14,610 nt of DNA from Verrucomicrobiota bacterium (GCA_003219225.1 QHPZ01000049.1:1-14610); one strand, 5' to 3'. Positions 1 to 6,857 are shown, counted from the stretch's first letter. The notes: generated by a model not told the origin, from the letters alone. Program-made: numbers and translations.

Positions 1-1502
1 GGCGTTATCACCACCGATGTGCAGGGCCGCATCATCATTCTGAATAATGAAGCCGAGCGGTTAACTGGCTGGACGTCGCAGGAGGCGATTGGCCAACCGC
101 TCAAGACGGTGTTCAACGTCGTTGTCGATCTGGCCGCGCAGGCGCGCGCCCCCCGCAGTGCTTATCGCAATGAGTTGCACTCGATCCTGAGCCTGCCGGA
201 AAGTGCGACCCTGACCGCGCGCGACGGCACCGAGCGCATCCTCGAGCAAAGCGCGTCGCCCATTCGCGACAAACAAAACGAGATGGCCGGCGTCGTGCTC
301 GTGTTTCGCGACATCACTCAGCGCCAGCGCGACGAGGCCGAGCGGCGCAAAGCCGAGACACTGGAGCAACTCGGCTTGCTGGCCGGCGGGATCGCCCACG
401 ACTTCAACAATCTGCTCACCGCCATCATCGGTAACATTTCCCTCGCCTCGCTGCTGCTTCCGCCAGACGCCGAGATGGCCAGCCGCTTGGTTGACGCCAG
501 GAACGCGTCGCTGCGCGCGCGCGATCTGGCTCAGCAACTCCTCACCTTCGCCCGTGGCGGCGCGCCGATTAAAAAGACGACTTCGATCGGTAAGCTCATT
601 CAGGACACGGTCAGCTTTTCATTGCGCGGCAGTCATAGCCGCAGCGAATTCCAATTCGGCGCCGACCTCTGGCCAGCTGAAATTGATCCCGGCCAGATCA
701 GTCAGGTGATTGCGAACCTCGTCGTGAACGCCGACCAGGCGATGCCAAACGGCGGAACGTTGCGGGTGAGCTGCGACAACTTCCGCTACACCGCCACGAC
801 CACGCCCGACGTGCCGGATCTCACGCCCGGCGATTACATTCGCATCCGCGTGCGTGACGAAGGCGTCGGCATACCAGAGCAATATCTTAAACGCATTTTT
901 GATCCCTACTTCACGACCAAACCCAAAGGCAACGGCCTTGGCCTGGCTACCGCCTATTCGATCATTAAAAGTCACAACGGCCTGGTCACCGTCGAATCTG
1001 AAGTGCACCTCGGCTCTACTTTTACCGTCTACTTGCCAGCTGCCCTGCACGAAGAGCTGCCGGCCGAAGTGCCGGGCGTAATTGTGCAGCCGGTTACCGG
1101 AACCGGTCGCGTGCTCGTGGTCGATGATGAAGAGGCGATTCGTACGCTGGTCAATTTCACGCTCACGCGTCTGGGTTATGAAGTAATGCAGGCCGAGACC
1201 GCGCTCGAAGGTGTCAACCTCTATCGGCTCCAGCTCGAAAAAGGCGAGCGCTTCGACGCCGTCATTCTCGATCTTACCTTACCCGGCGGCATGGGCGGAA
1301 AAGAAGCGCTCAAGAAATTAATCGAGATCGATCCGACCGTGAACGCGATTGTCTCCAGCGGTTACGCGGATTCCGCGGCGTTATCGCCAAGCCCTACGAA
1401 GCCGCCGAGCTGGGCAAGATCATCCACGAAGTCATCAGCGCCAGCCACGTCAATTTCGGCGGCCACATCGAAGACGGCCGCCTCGCCACCCGCGTGGCGT
1501 AA
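1..1502 (+). pseudogene. Hybrid sensor histidine kinase (PAS-HisKA-HATPase-receiver), 5' partial and frameshifted
   Basis: The reading frame is open from base 1, so the gene starts upstream of the window. A PAS domain fills about bases 1-320. The HisKA motif GGIAHDFNN follows, with the phospho-accepting His at 397-399. The HATPase domain comes next, with an N-box (NLVVNADQAM) and G-boxes (RDEGVGIP, GNGLGLA). A receiver domain begins near 1111 with VVDDEE, and its acceptor Asp is at 1270-1272. Known role of the family: autophosphorylation on His and transfer to the attached receiver. After SSGYADS (to about 1374) the original frame turns into Ser/Pro/Thr-rich nonsense ending at 1542. The conserved receiver end GVIAKPYEAAELGKIIHEV is found two bases out of phase (1377-1502, catalytic Lys at 1389-1391, stop at 1500-1502). 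About ten residues that normally lie between SSGYA and GFRG are missing. This is a genuine mutation or an assembly error. Confidence 0.88.
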
Positions 1503-1538
1503 GATCAGCCAAATCGATTATCTGCGGAACTCACCTCG

Positions 1539-1931
1539 GTGACCAAAATGGGCGGCGAACAAGCGTACTATCTCGGCGAGTTAGTAAAGGTCGCCTGTGC
1601 ACTGGTTCCGATCGCCCTTGTCCTTTTTGCCATGATCTTCATGCGTCGTCACGAGCGTACGTCGCAGACGCTTTGGCTTCAGTCGCTAGCAGCTCTTTGG
1701 CTGATTCTTGCCGGCACCAGTCGGCTTGTGCTGAGCGCTGTTGTTGGAATTAGCCTGCTACAGAAGCAGAACATTTATCATAGTGCGGAGGAAGCGCAGC
1801 ACAGTATGGATTTCTACTTCAGTGTTTCTTCAATGCTTCACTTCGCAGAGCTTAGCGCGTTTTTCTTGTTTGCAGTGGCGTTGCTCATTTACTTCCACGA
1901 CCGCTTACCGAAGAAAACTCCAAGCACGTAG
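1539..1931 (+). CDS. Small hypothetical membrane protein, three predicted TM segments
   Basis: This 130-residue protein has hydrophobic stretches at about residues 15-35 (VKVACALVPIALVLFAMIFM), 46-70 (LWLQSLAALWLILAGTSRLVL) and 98-118 (LHFAELSAFFLFAVALLIYF). A charged loop of about 20 residues (KQNIYHSAEEAQHSMD) sits between the second and third. The start is GTG 1539 or ATG 1548, and no clear Shine-Dalgarno decides between them. It lies 36 bases after the true stop of the sensor kinase and on the same strand, so cotranscription is possible. Base composition is visibly more AT-rich than in the flanking core genes, which hints at a separate origin. I do not recognise the family, and nothing in the sequence shows an enzymatic motif. 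Confidence 0.7.
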   Translation: MTKMGGEQAYYLGELVKVACALVPIALVLFAMIFMRRHERTSQTLWLQSLAALWLILAGTSRLVLSAVVGISLLQKQNIYHSAEEAQHSMDFYFSVSSMLHFAELSAFFLFAVALLIYFHDRLPKKTPST

Positions 1932-2016
1932 CTAAGTTGCGCCAATTGCTGGTCCCGCGCGAGGACAGCCGTGATCCGAAATCTGGACTTGAGGTCTGTG
2001 CTGTCTGCGCCGGTCC

Positions 2017-2057
2017 TTAGACCGAAATTCTCAATCTATAATTGGATTAGACCGAAA
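2017..2057 (+). repeat. Two direct copies of ttagaccgaaa, 30 bp apart
   Basis: The 11-mer ttagaccgaaa occurs at 2017-2027 and 2047-2057, just upstream of the cassette boundary at 2075/2076. The segment between and after the copies is AT-rich. The pair could be protein-binding sites. In integron attI sites, integrase-binding direct repeats lie upstream of the core site, so the placement is suggestive, but the copies do not resemble a known attI repeat. There are only two copies and no spacer array. Confidence 0.55.
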
Positions 2058-2064
2058 AATTAGG

Positions 2065-2081
2065 CATAAACCTCGTTAGGT
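2065..2081 (+). other. Cassette insertion point: core site GTTAGGT with an attI-like left box
   Basis: The 7-mer gttaggt at 2075-2081 fits the integron core-site consensus GTTRRRY, which is cut between G and TT. Just before it, cataaac (2065-2071) and a 3-base spacer (ctc) give the arrangement TAAAC-NNN-GTTAGGY. This resembles the end of class 1 attI, remembered as TAAAAC-AAA-GTTAGGC. No RYYYAAC box or L-box hairpin typical of attC lies upstream. The boundary is therefore either an attI-like or a secondary integration site. The core 7-mer is clear; the attI-like reading is inference. Confidence 0.5.
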
Positions 2082-2676
2082 GCATGTCCGCGTGCGGCGC
2101 TCACTCAAATACACGCTGCTGATAGTTGGCGCCATTGTCGCGCTGATCGCTGGACTCATCGCTTATGGCGTCATGTTCCCGCCGACCTACGAGGCGGCTG
2201 TCGATCTTCCTGGCACGACATCGCGCATTAGCGTGCAGCTGCAGCCGATGCATCCTTATTTAGCCGAGTATCGCCGCTACCTCGTGCTCCAGAAAGGGGG
2301 CATGCCGGATAAGCGCGTTGAGCTTTTCGCAGACACTGGCGGTTATTCCCGGACACAACTTTACAAGCTTCCCGATGGGCGTTTCCGCGTGGATGGCTTT
2401 TTCGATTCAGTGATTGTCGATCCGGTTCAACATCAGATTTCCGACGCTGGACGCGTTCGCGAAAAGGGAACTTACCTTGGCGCGTTCCAAAACGTGAAAC
2501 AAAGCCAGTGGACGGAGTGGCGTTTCCTGTCGTCTGCGGAAAGCCCCGAAGAAACACTCGACGCCGAGCAGCGTATCCGATAATGCACCTAACCAGGCGA
2601 TGAAGCCAACGGCCCCTTTGCGAAGCAGCTTCAGCGTGTTTGTCACGACACCCTGCCGTGGCTTATCTCTTTCTCG
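2076..2676 (+). mobile_element. Complete integron-type gene cassette (ORF plus attC), no integrase in window
   Basis: The element runs from the cut within GTTAGGT (2075/2076) to the cut within GTTAGGC (2676/2677), 601 bp. Its first ORF codon lies five bases inside the left boundary, and attC begins right after the ORF stop. This is the compact layout known for integron cassettes. On circularisation the core becomes gttaggtgca, which is the perfect 10-base reverse complement of tgcacctaac at 2584-2593, as expected of a cassette's own R'/R'' pair. Excision would leave cctcGTTAGGCtctc at the join. No tyrosine recombinase (intI) is visible, so this is a lone attC/cassette as far as the window shows. 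The rest of an array or a distant integron could lie outside it. Confidence 0.85.
2080..2583 (+). CDS. Cassette-encoded hypothetical membrane-anchored protein
   Basis: This 167-residue product has a short basic N-terminus (MHVRVRRSLKY) and one long hydrophobic segment at about residues 12-33 (TLLIVGAIVALIAGLIAYGVMF). A mostly polar domain of about 130 residues follows and would face the periplasm. The start is GTG 2080, with GTG 2092 as an in-frame alternative. The stop TAA (2581-2583) abuts the attC R'' box. The distal domain is rich in beta-type strands (RFRVDGFFDSVIVD, EWRFLSS) and has no cysteines or recognised motif. I do not recognise the family. Many cassette ORFs are of unknown function, and expression would normally come from an upstream integron promoter. 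None is evident here, although the AT-rich segment 2017-2070 could supply one. Confidence 0.75.
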   Translation: MHVRVRRSLKYTLLIVGAIVALIAGLIAYGVMFPPTYEAAVDLPGTTSRISVQLQPMHPYLAEYRRYLVLQKGGMPDKRVELFADTGGYSRTQLYKLPDGRFRVDGFFDSVIVDPVQHQISDAGRVREKGTYLGAFQNVKQSQWTEWRFLSSAESPEETLDAEQRIR

Positions 2677-2682
2677 TTAGGC
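2584..2682 (+). other. attC: attC recombination site (59-be)
   Basis: R'' is acctaac (2587-2593) and R' is gttaggc (2676-2682), matching RYYYAAC and GTTRRRY. The inner L'' arm (2599-2613) pairs with L' (2655-2667): gat, aagcca and cggc match atc, tggctt and gccg. The L'' side has two unpaired extra bases, a G at 2602 and an A at 2608 or 2609. Extra bases on the L'' side are the known mark that sets attC orientation, and they agree with the ORF direction. The L'' core aagccaacgg closely resembles the aadA-type attC (AAGCCGACG). The loop (2614-2654) holds small secondary stems such as gaagc-a-gcttc (2622-2632). The span of 96 bp lies within the usual attC range. Confidence 0.87.
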
Positions 2683-2684
2683 TC

Positions 2685-3194
2685 TCAACGTAGCGTCTTT
2701 ACGAATCGAAAACCGTTGCGCTGATATCCGAGCGCTTCGTAGAACTGGTGCGCGTCGTTGCGCTCGAAGCGCGTGTTCACGGCGATACGCATGATCTTCC
2801 TTTCGGCAAAATCTTGTTCTGCCGCGGCCATCAACCGCCGAGCGATACCGCGGCGGCGCGAATCGCTCGCCACGACCAGCGCCAGAATTCGTCCGCCGAG
2901 ATCGTTGTGCTCAAAACTGTGGCACGCGAAGGTGCCGATCATCCCACACACCTTCCCCTGCTCCACCGCGACCAATGCGCAGTAATGCGAATCGGGCAGG
3001 ATTTTCTCCAGGCGCGACTGCATCTCAGACTCGTTCGTCTCGTAACCGAGCTCACACATCAGCCGCGCGAGTGCGGCGGCGTCGCTCATGCGCGCGGCAC
3101 GAATCGTAAGATCGGCAACTGGCTCGTTAGGCAAAGCGGGCGCGACCTCCGGGCGCGTTGCTAATAAAGCCTCTCGCGTCTGCGGGACAACCAC
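2685..3194 (-). CDS. GNAT-family N-acetyltransferase
   Basis: This 169-residue protein has the GCN5-related acetyltransferase fold. Beta-1 is LTIRAARMSDAAALARLM (about residues 29-46). The acetyl-CoA pyrophosphate-binding loop is RRRGIA (113-118) after the strand ILALVVAS. The C-terminal motif is NDAHQFYEALGY (146-157), where Tyr is the usual general acid. The family moves an acetyl group from acetyl-CoA to an amine; the substrate cannot be read from the sequence. The start is GTG 3194, chosen because it lies 3 bases after the sat-cysC stop and implies coupling. A TTG (LPNEP, 21 codons in) is an alternative, and the first ~25 residues are not typical of the fold. The stop is only 2 bases from the attC R' box, so this gene converges on the cassette. 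Confidence 0.85.
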   Translation of the reverse strand: MVVPQTREALLATRPEVAPALPNEPVADLTIRAARMSDAAALARLMCELGYETNESEMQSRLEKILPDSHYCALVAVEQGKVCGMIGTFACHSFEHNDLGGRILALVVASDSRRRGIARRLMAAAEQDFAERKIMRIAVNTRFERNDAHQFYEALGYQRNGFRFVKTLR

Positions 3195-3197
3195 CGG

Positions 3198-4864
3198 CTA
3201 GGTGGATGTTGAACTACCCCCCGCGCCGTTGATTCCGACGAAGCCTTCCCGTTCCAGATGCAAAATGATTTCCTGAGCAGCTTCCTCGGGCGACAGCTCC
3301 CCTGTGTCGACCGTCACCTCGGCGTCAGCCGGCACTTCGTAGGGATCCGATATTCCGGTAAATTCCTTCAGGATTCCGGCGCGCGCTTTCGCGTAGAGAC
3401 CCTTGCGGTCGCGCTCCTCGCACACTTCTACCGACGTGGAAAGATGCACCAGAATGAATCCGCCAAATGGCTCAATCATTTCGCGGACATCCTTGCGCGT
3501 GGAGTCAACGTAGCCAATGCGGCGAATGTTGATGTCGCGGTGTTCCTTCGAAAAACCGAGCTCTGAAGAGAGGTGTTTGCGCACGAGATCGCCGTCGAGC
3601 AGTGTCACCGGCCGGCCGCCCATTTCGAGGAACTTAATCATGAGCACGTTGGCGATCGTCGATTTACCTGCGCCGGAAAGACCGGTAAAAAACACAGTCA
3701 TCCCTTGTTTGTGCCGCGGCGGGAAGGTACGCCGCAGTTCGCGCGCGATTTCGGGAAAGGTGAACCAGGCAGGAATTTCGCGGCCGTCATTTAATCGTCG
3801 CCGCAATTGTGTGCCTGAGAGATTCAGCACGCGCGAGCCGGCCGGCACTTCGTTTTCAGGGAAATATTTGTCCCGGTCTTCTACATAGACCATCATCTGG
3901 AAGGGCACCATCTCGACGCCGATCTCGTCTTGATACTTGCGGAACAACTCCTGCGCTTCGTACGGCCCGTAGAACGGCTTGCCGTCGGCGGCGTTGCCCG
4001 GGCCCGCGTGATCGCGGCCGACAATGAAATGCGAGCAGCCATGATTTTTTCGAATGATCGCATGCCAGATTGGGCCGTGCCGCGCGGATATTTCGAACCC
4101 AGCAGCTGGTAACAACGCACCCGCGTCAAGTAATCGACGTCGCCGGGCCGCGTCATGCCCACGGACGGATGAATGAGAAGACTCGCTTCGACTTGCGCCG
4201 CCGCGCGGAAGGTCAATTCCACATGCGCGCGGTGCATCGGGTTACGCGTCTGGAAGCCGACGATTCGCCGCCAGCCCAGGCGCGCGAATTCCGCGCGCAA
4301 ATCTGACGGTGTCAGCCGCAATGTGCGGAAATCGTAATGGGTGGGCAGTTGCAAAGTTTCCACGCGGCCGCCCACGTACCAGTCGTGTCCCTTGTTCAGA
4401 AGATAATCGACACCGGGATGCATTGTGCTCGTGGTTCCGAAGACAGCTTGCGCTTCGGTCTTGCGATCAGGTTGCCAGACATCTTCCACAGATAGGACTG
4501 CCACCATCACGCCTTCGGAATCTCGCAGCGCGATCTTGGTGCTGCCGGGTTTGAGCGATTTCGCAAACGCCTCCGGCACGTCGAGCGTGATCGGGATGGG
4601 CCAGAGCAGACCGTTGCTTAATCTCATCTCCTGGCTCACGCCCTCGTAATCGCGCCGGTTCATGAAACCGCGCAGCGGTGAGAAGCCGCCGCTCAGCAGC
4701 AGCTCGAGATCGCGGATTTGCCGGCTCGTTAAGTCCCAGGATGGAAAATCTCTGGAGCGCGCTTTGAGCTCGGCGGCGCGTTCGGGATCAAGTCTAAGCT
4801 CGACGAGTTCGCCGCCATGCGGAGCGATCAGGTGGCCGTGAGATTTTGCACTATCGATATTCAT
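3198..4864 (-). pseudogene. sat/cysC: Bifunctional sulfate adenylyltransferase/APS kinase (sat-cysC), with two internal deletions
   Basis: The N-terminal half from ATG 4864 (MNIDSAKSHGHLIAPHGGEL) is ATP sulfurylase with QTRNPMHRAH, the ATP/sulfate site. At about 4070-4090 the frame breaks: ...LLGSKYPRGT is followed, in another frame, by IWHAIIRKNHG and VGRDHAGPG. The usual LSLLPLAMRMGGPREA-type segment, about 15-18 residues, is missing. The C-terminal half is APS kinase (GLSGAGKST Walker A, DGDLVRKHL, KGLYAKARAG). Around 3506-3509, RRIGYV joins directly to DSTRKDVREM, an in-frame loss of about 20 residues where relatives have the strand plus a SPH/APIAPY motif. An intact enzyme would make APS from sulfate and ATP, then PAPS. 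As written neither half is whole. Upstream codons (to 4939) are not family-like, so ATG 4864 is the start. Confidence 0.88.
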
Positions 4865-4925
4865 GTTGAAGAGCGCTTCTATACTATTGAGAGGCCTATC
4901 TCGCAATGGGCCGCACGGCGGAAAA

Positions 4926-5055
4926 GCACCAAATCCCAAGCACCAAGCTCCAGAGAAACTTCAAACACCAAGCTCCAAAGCTCGCGTGTAACAGTTGAAT
5001 ATTGGTGCTTGGAGCTTCGTTGGGGTTTGGTACTTGGAACTTGGTGCTTTGGAAC
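4926..5055. repeat. Imperfect palindromic repeat built from caccaagctcca units
   Basis: The left part (4926-4981) holds caccaagctcca at 4941-4952 and again at 4966-4977, with related caccaaatccc at 4927-4937. The right part (5002-5055) holds the complement, ttggtgcttggagctt and cttggtgctttggaac. The transcript could fold into a long imperfect hairpin with a loop near 4982-5001. It fills the divergent gap between sat-cysC (minus) and nuoB (plus), so it separates the two promoters. It has no coding signature; the short ORF crossing it is a by-product. It is probably a dispersed repeat of this genome. Confidence 0.75.
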
Positions 5056-5099
5056 ATGTCGATCTTGCGCATGAGCGCGCTGTGCCGTTACGTTGCGAC

Positions 5100-5636
5100 A
5101 TGCCTGAAAGCCGCGCGACCGCCTACGATTCCAAGATCGAAGGCAACGTGATTTTCACCCGCTTCGATGCGGCGCTGAATTGGGTGCGCAAAAATTCCCT
5201 CTGGCCGATGCCGATGGGCCTCGCCTGTTGCGCGATCGAGCTCATGGCGACGGCGGCGTCACGATTCGACATCTCGCGGTTCGGCGCCGAAGTGATGCGG
5301 TTTTCCCCGCGGCAATGCGACGTCATGATCGTCGCCGGCACCGTCACCTACAAAATGGCGCTGGCGGTGAAACGAATTTACGAGCAGATGCCCGAACCCA
5401 AATGGGTCATTGCCATGGGCGCGTGCGCGTCCACCGGCGGCATGTATCGCTGCTATGCCGTGCTTCAGGGCATCGATCAACTCTTGCCGGTCGATGTTTA
5501 CATTGCCGGTTGCCCGCCACGCCCCGAAGCATTGCTCGCCGGCCTGATGAAGTTGCAGGAAAAAATTTCCGGCGAAAAATCTTTCGCCGCGCAAAGAACC
5601 GAGCTGACCAAAAAACTCAACGAAGCGCTCGCATGA
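5100..5636 (+). CDS. nuoB: NADH-quinone oxidoreductase subunit B
   Basis: NuoB (178 residues) carries the terminal [4Fe-4S] cluster N2 of respiratory complex I, which passes electrons to quinone at the join of peripheral and membrane arms. The ligand pattern is present: the Cys pair in GLACCAIE (residues 43-44), Cys in AMGACAS (109), and Cys in IAGCPPRPEA (138). The start is ATG 5100 (MPESRATAYDSKIEG). An open frame reaching up to 4995 is translated repeat and not part of the gene. Usually nuoA sits just upstream and nuoC just downstream. Here no nuoA is visible, and nuoC is 169 bases away behind a palindromic repeat. No strong ribosome-binding site is seen. Confidence 0.95.
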   Translation: MPESRATAYDSKIEGNVIFTRFDAALNWVRKNSLWPMPMGLACCAIELMATAASRFDISRFGAEVMRFSPRQCDVMIVAGTVTYKMALAVKRIYEQMPEPKWVIAMGACASTGGMYRCYAVLQGIDQLLPVDVYIAGCPPRPEALLAGLMKLQEKISGEKSFAAQRTELTKKLNEALA

Positions 5637-5646
5637 CGCACGCTGC

Positions 5647-5755
5647 TGTCATCCCGAGCGAAGCGAGGGACCTCCCACTGGGCCGTGGATCACACGAAGT
5701 ACGCAGCGTGACGCTCGCTCCGACTGTGAGGTTCCTCGCTCCGCTCGGAATGACA
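5647..5755. repeat. Palindromic repeat, 28-base arms, between nuoB and nuoC
   Basis: The left arm 5647-5674 (tgtcatcccgagcgaagcga...) and right arm 5728-5755 (...ctcgctccgctcggaatgaca) are reverse complements with three mismatches, all compatible with G-U pairing in RNA. The 53-base middle shows no gene. The arm sequence, starting tgtcat(t/c)ccgagcg, is shared with the repeat at 7707-7789, so this is a family. It lies inside what should be one nuo transcript and could act as an attenuator or RNA-stability element. Confidence 0.85.
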
Positions 5756-5805
5756 CCGCTGTTTGTTTTTCATCCTTGATCCCTCATTCTTCATCCTTTC
5801 CGCAG

Positions 5806-6420
5806 ATGACCGGCCCTGAACTTCTCGATTCGTTACCGAAACTGCTCGGCCCGAAACTTCAGGTCAAAACCGAATTTCGCGGTGAGACCACCTACACGAT
5901 TTTACCCGAAGACCTGCGCGAGATCGCAAAACTCTGCCGGGACGATCTCTCGTTCGATTACTTGATCGACATCACCAGCATCGATAATCACGGCGAAGAC
6001 CCGCGCTGGGAACTCGTCTACGAGCTTTACTCGATGACGCTCGCCGTGCATCTGCGCCTGAAACTGCGCGTGTCCGAAGAAATCGGCGCCGTCGACACTG
6101 TGAGCGACATCTGGCCGACGGCCAACTGGCACGAGCGCGAGATTTACGACATGATGGGCATCAAATTCAACGGCCACCCCGATCTCCGCCGCATCCTGAT
6201 GTGGGACGGCTACCCGTTCTTCCCGCTGCGCAAAGAATTCCCGCTCGAAGGTCTGCCCAGCGAAATGCCCGACGTCGCCTTTACCAAATCCGCCCCGCAT
6301 GACCCCGCTGGTAGATTGCATCTGTGGCGCCTTGGTTGTTGTAGCGATCGGCTCGTCGAATTGCGCGTGCGCCAGCGAAACGTCGCCACGTCCCGGTGGT
6401 CTGCTCGTCTATGGCGCTGA
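5806..6420 (+). CDS. nuoC: NADH-quinone oxidoreductase subunit C, with an abnormal C-terminus
   Basis: NuoC (30 kDa-type subunit) is part of the complex I peripheral arm. Family features are clear: LCRDDLSFDYLIDITSID, the signature NWHEREIYDMMGIKFNGHPD, and the end block FPLRKEFPLEG with PSEMPDVAF. The start is ATG 5806 rather than the upstream in-frame TTG 5776. After TKSAPH (about 6301) the usual GGPFVT-type tail is absent. The frame instead continues for some 40 residues (DPAGRLHLWRL...) antiphase over the next gene, which begins at ATG 6299. So the last ~20-30 residues of NuoC look replaced by read-through of a joined foreign segment. nuoD does not follow. The body of the protein is intact, so it may still be functional. 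Confidence 0.88.
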   Translation: MTGPELLDSLPKLLGPKLQVKTEFRGETTYTILPEDLREIAKLCRDDLSFDYLIDITSIDNHGEDPRWELVYELYSMTLAVHLRLKLRVSEEIGAVDTVSDIWPTANWHEREIYDMMGIKFNGHPDLRRILMWDGYPFFPLRKEFPLEGLPSEMPDVAFTKSAPHDPAGRLHLWRLGCCSDRLVELRVRQRNVATSRWSARLWR

Positions 6421-6853
6421 TTTTGTCTTTGCCGCTACCGAGCCGCAAGACTGGATCGGCGACACTGACAATGCGGCAACCTGGAATTGCAATCTGCTGT
6501 TTTACCCAAAAGGAGAAAATCCACGGAAGGCGACAATCATCAGAGTCACTGTCGCACCGAAAAGCGGTGACGACGTTAACCAAGATCTAAACGCGGACAT
6601 GGAGGGGTACAAGCGCGCTTACCCGGAGGTGCAGTTTAAAACCATTGACGTGTCACATCCTGAATACCGTTGCTTTGCCAAACTGTATCTAAGTCCCGGC
6701 CAGTTTTGGGAGTACGTGACGTACCTCGATCCTGGAGCAAAGAGTCGCCACCTATTATCGGTTGCGATGAACAAGCGTGGATCAGAAGCTAGCTCTGCGG
6801 AGATGAAAGCTTACCGTGCCGCCATTCGCTCTATCGTTTTGCTTTCTGATTAG
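6299..6853 (+). CDS. Hypothetical exported protein
   Basis: The product has 184 residues. The N-terminus is a signal-peptide-like stretch (VDCICGALVVVAIGSSNCACAS, residues ~5-26) with a plausible cleavage after ACA or CAS. Cysteines at SSNC and CAC do not form a clean lipobox. The mature part is polar with motifs such as WNCNLLFYPKGE and FWEYVTYLDPGAKSRHLLSV. I recognise no family; the layout suggests a periplasmic protein of about 160 residues. It starts inside the disturbed end of nuoC with no Shine-Dalgarno, stops 4 bases before the convergent punA stop, and is more AT-rich than nuoB and nuoC, which suggests a separate origin. Confidence 0.7.
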   Translation: MTPLVDCICGALVVVAIGSSNCACASETSPRPGGLLVYGADFVFAATEPQDWIGDTDNAATWNCNLLFYPKGENPRKATIIRVTVAPKSGDDVNQDLNADMEGYKRAYPEVQFKTIDVSHPEYRCFAKLYLSPGQFWEYVTYLDPGAKSRHLLSVAMNKRGSEASSAEMKAYRAAIRSIVLLSD

Positions 6854-6857
6854 ATCG

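Noticed and set aside
1503..1542. The C-terminal 50 residues of the sensor kinase's original frame as a real disordered tail.
   Set aside because: The conserved receiver end is present out of phase in the same bases, so the tail is a frameshift product.
2017..2057. The ttagaccgaaa direct repeats as a CRISPR remnant.
   Set aside because: Only two 11-base copies, no regular spacers and no cas genes.
3126..3132. A second GTTAGGC on the plus strand, in the GNAT N-terminus.
   Set aside because: No RYYYAAC box or pairing L boxes lie 50-140 bases upstream, and it is within a reading frame.
2677..3194. The GNAT gene as a second cassette in an array.
   Set aside because: It runs opposite to the attC and has no matching gagcctaac box at its far end; it also follows sat-cysC by 3 bases, as in an ordinary operon.
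4995..5099. N-terminal extension of nuoB.
   Set aside because: It is translated palindromic repeat; NuoB similarity begins after ATG 5100.
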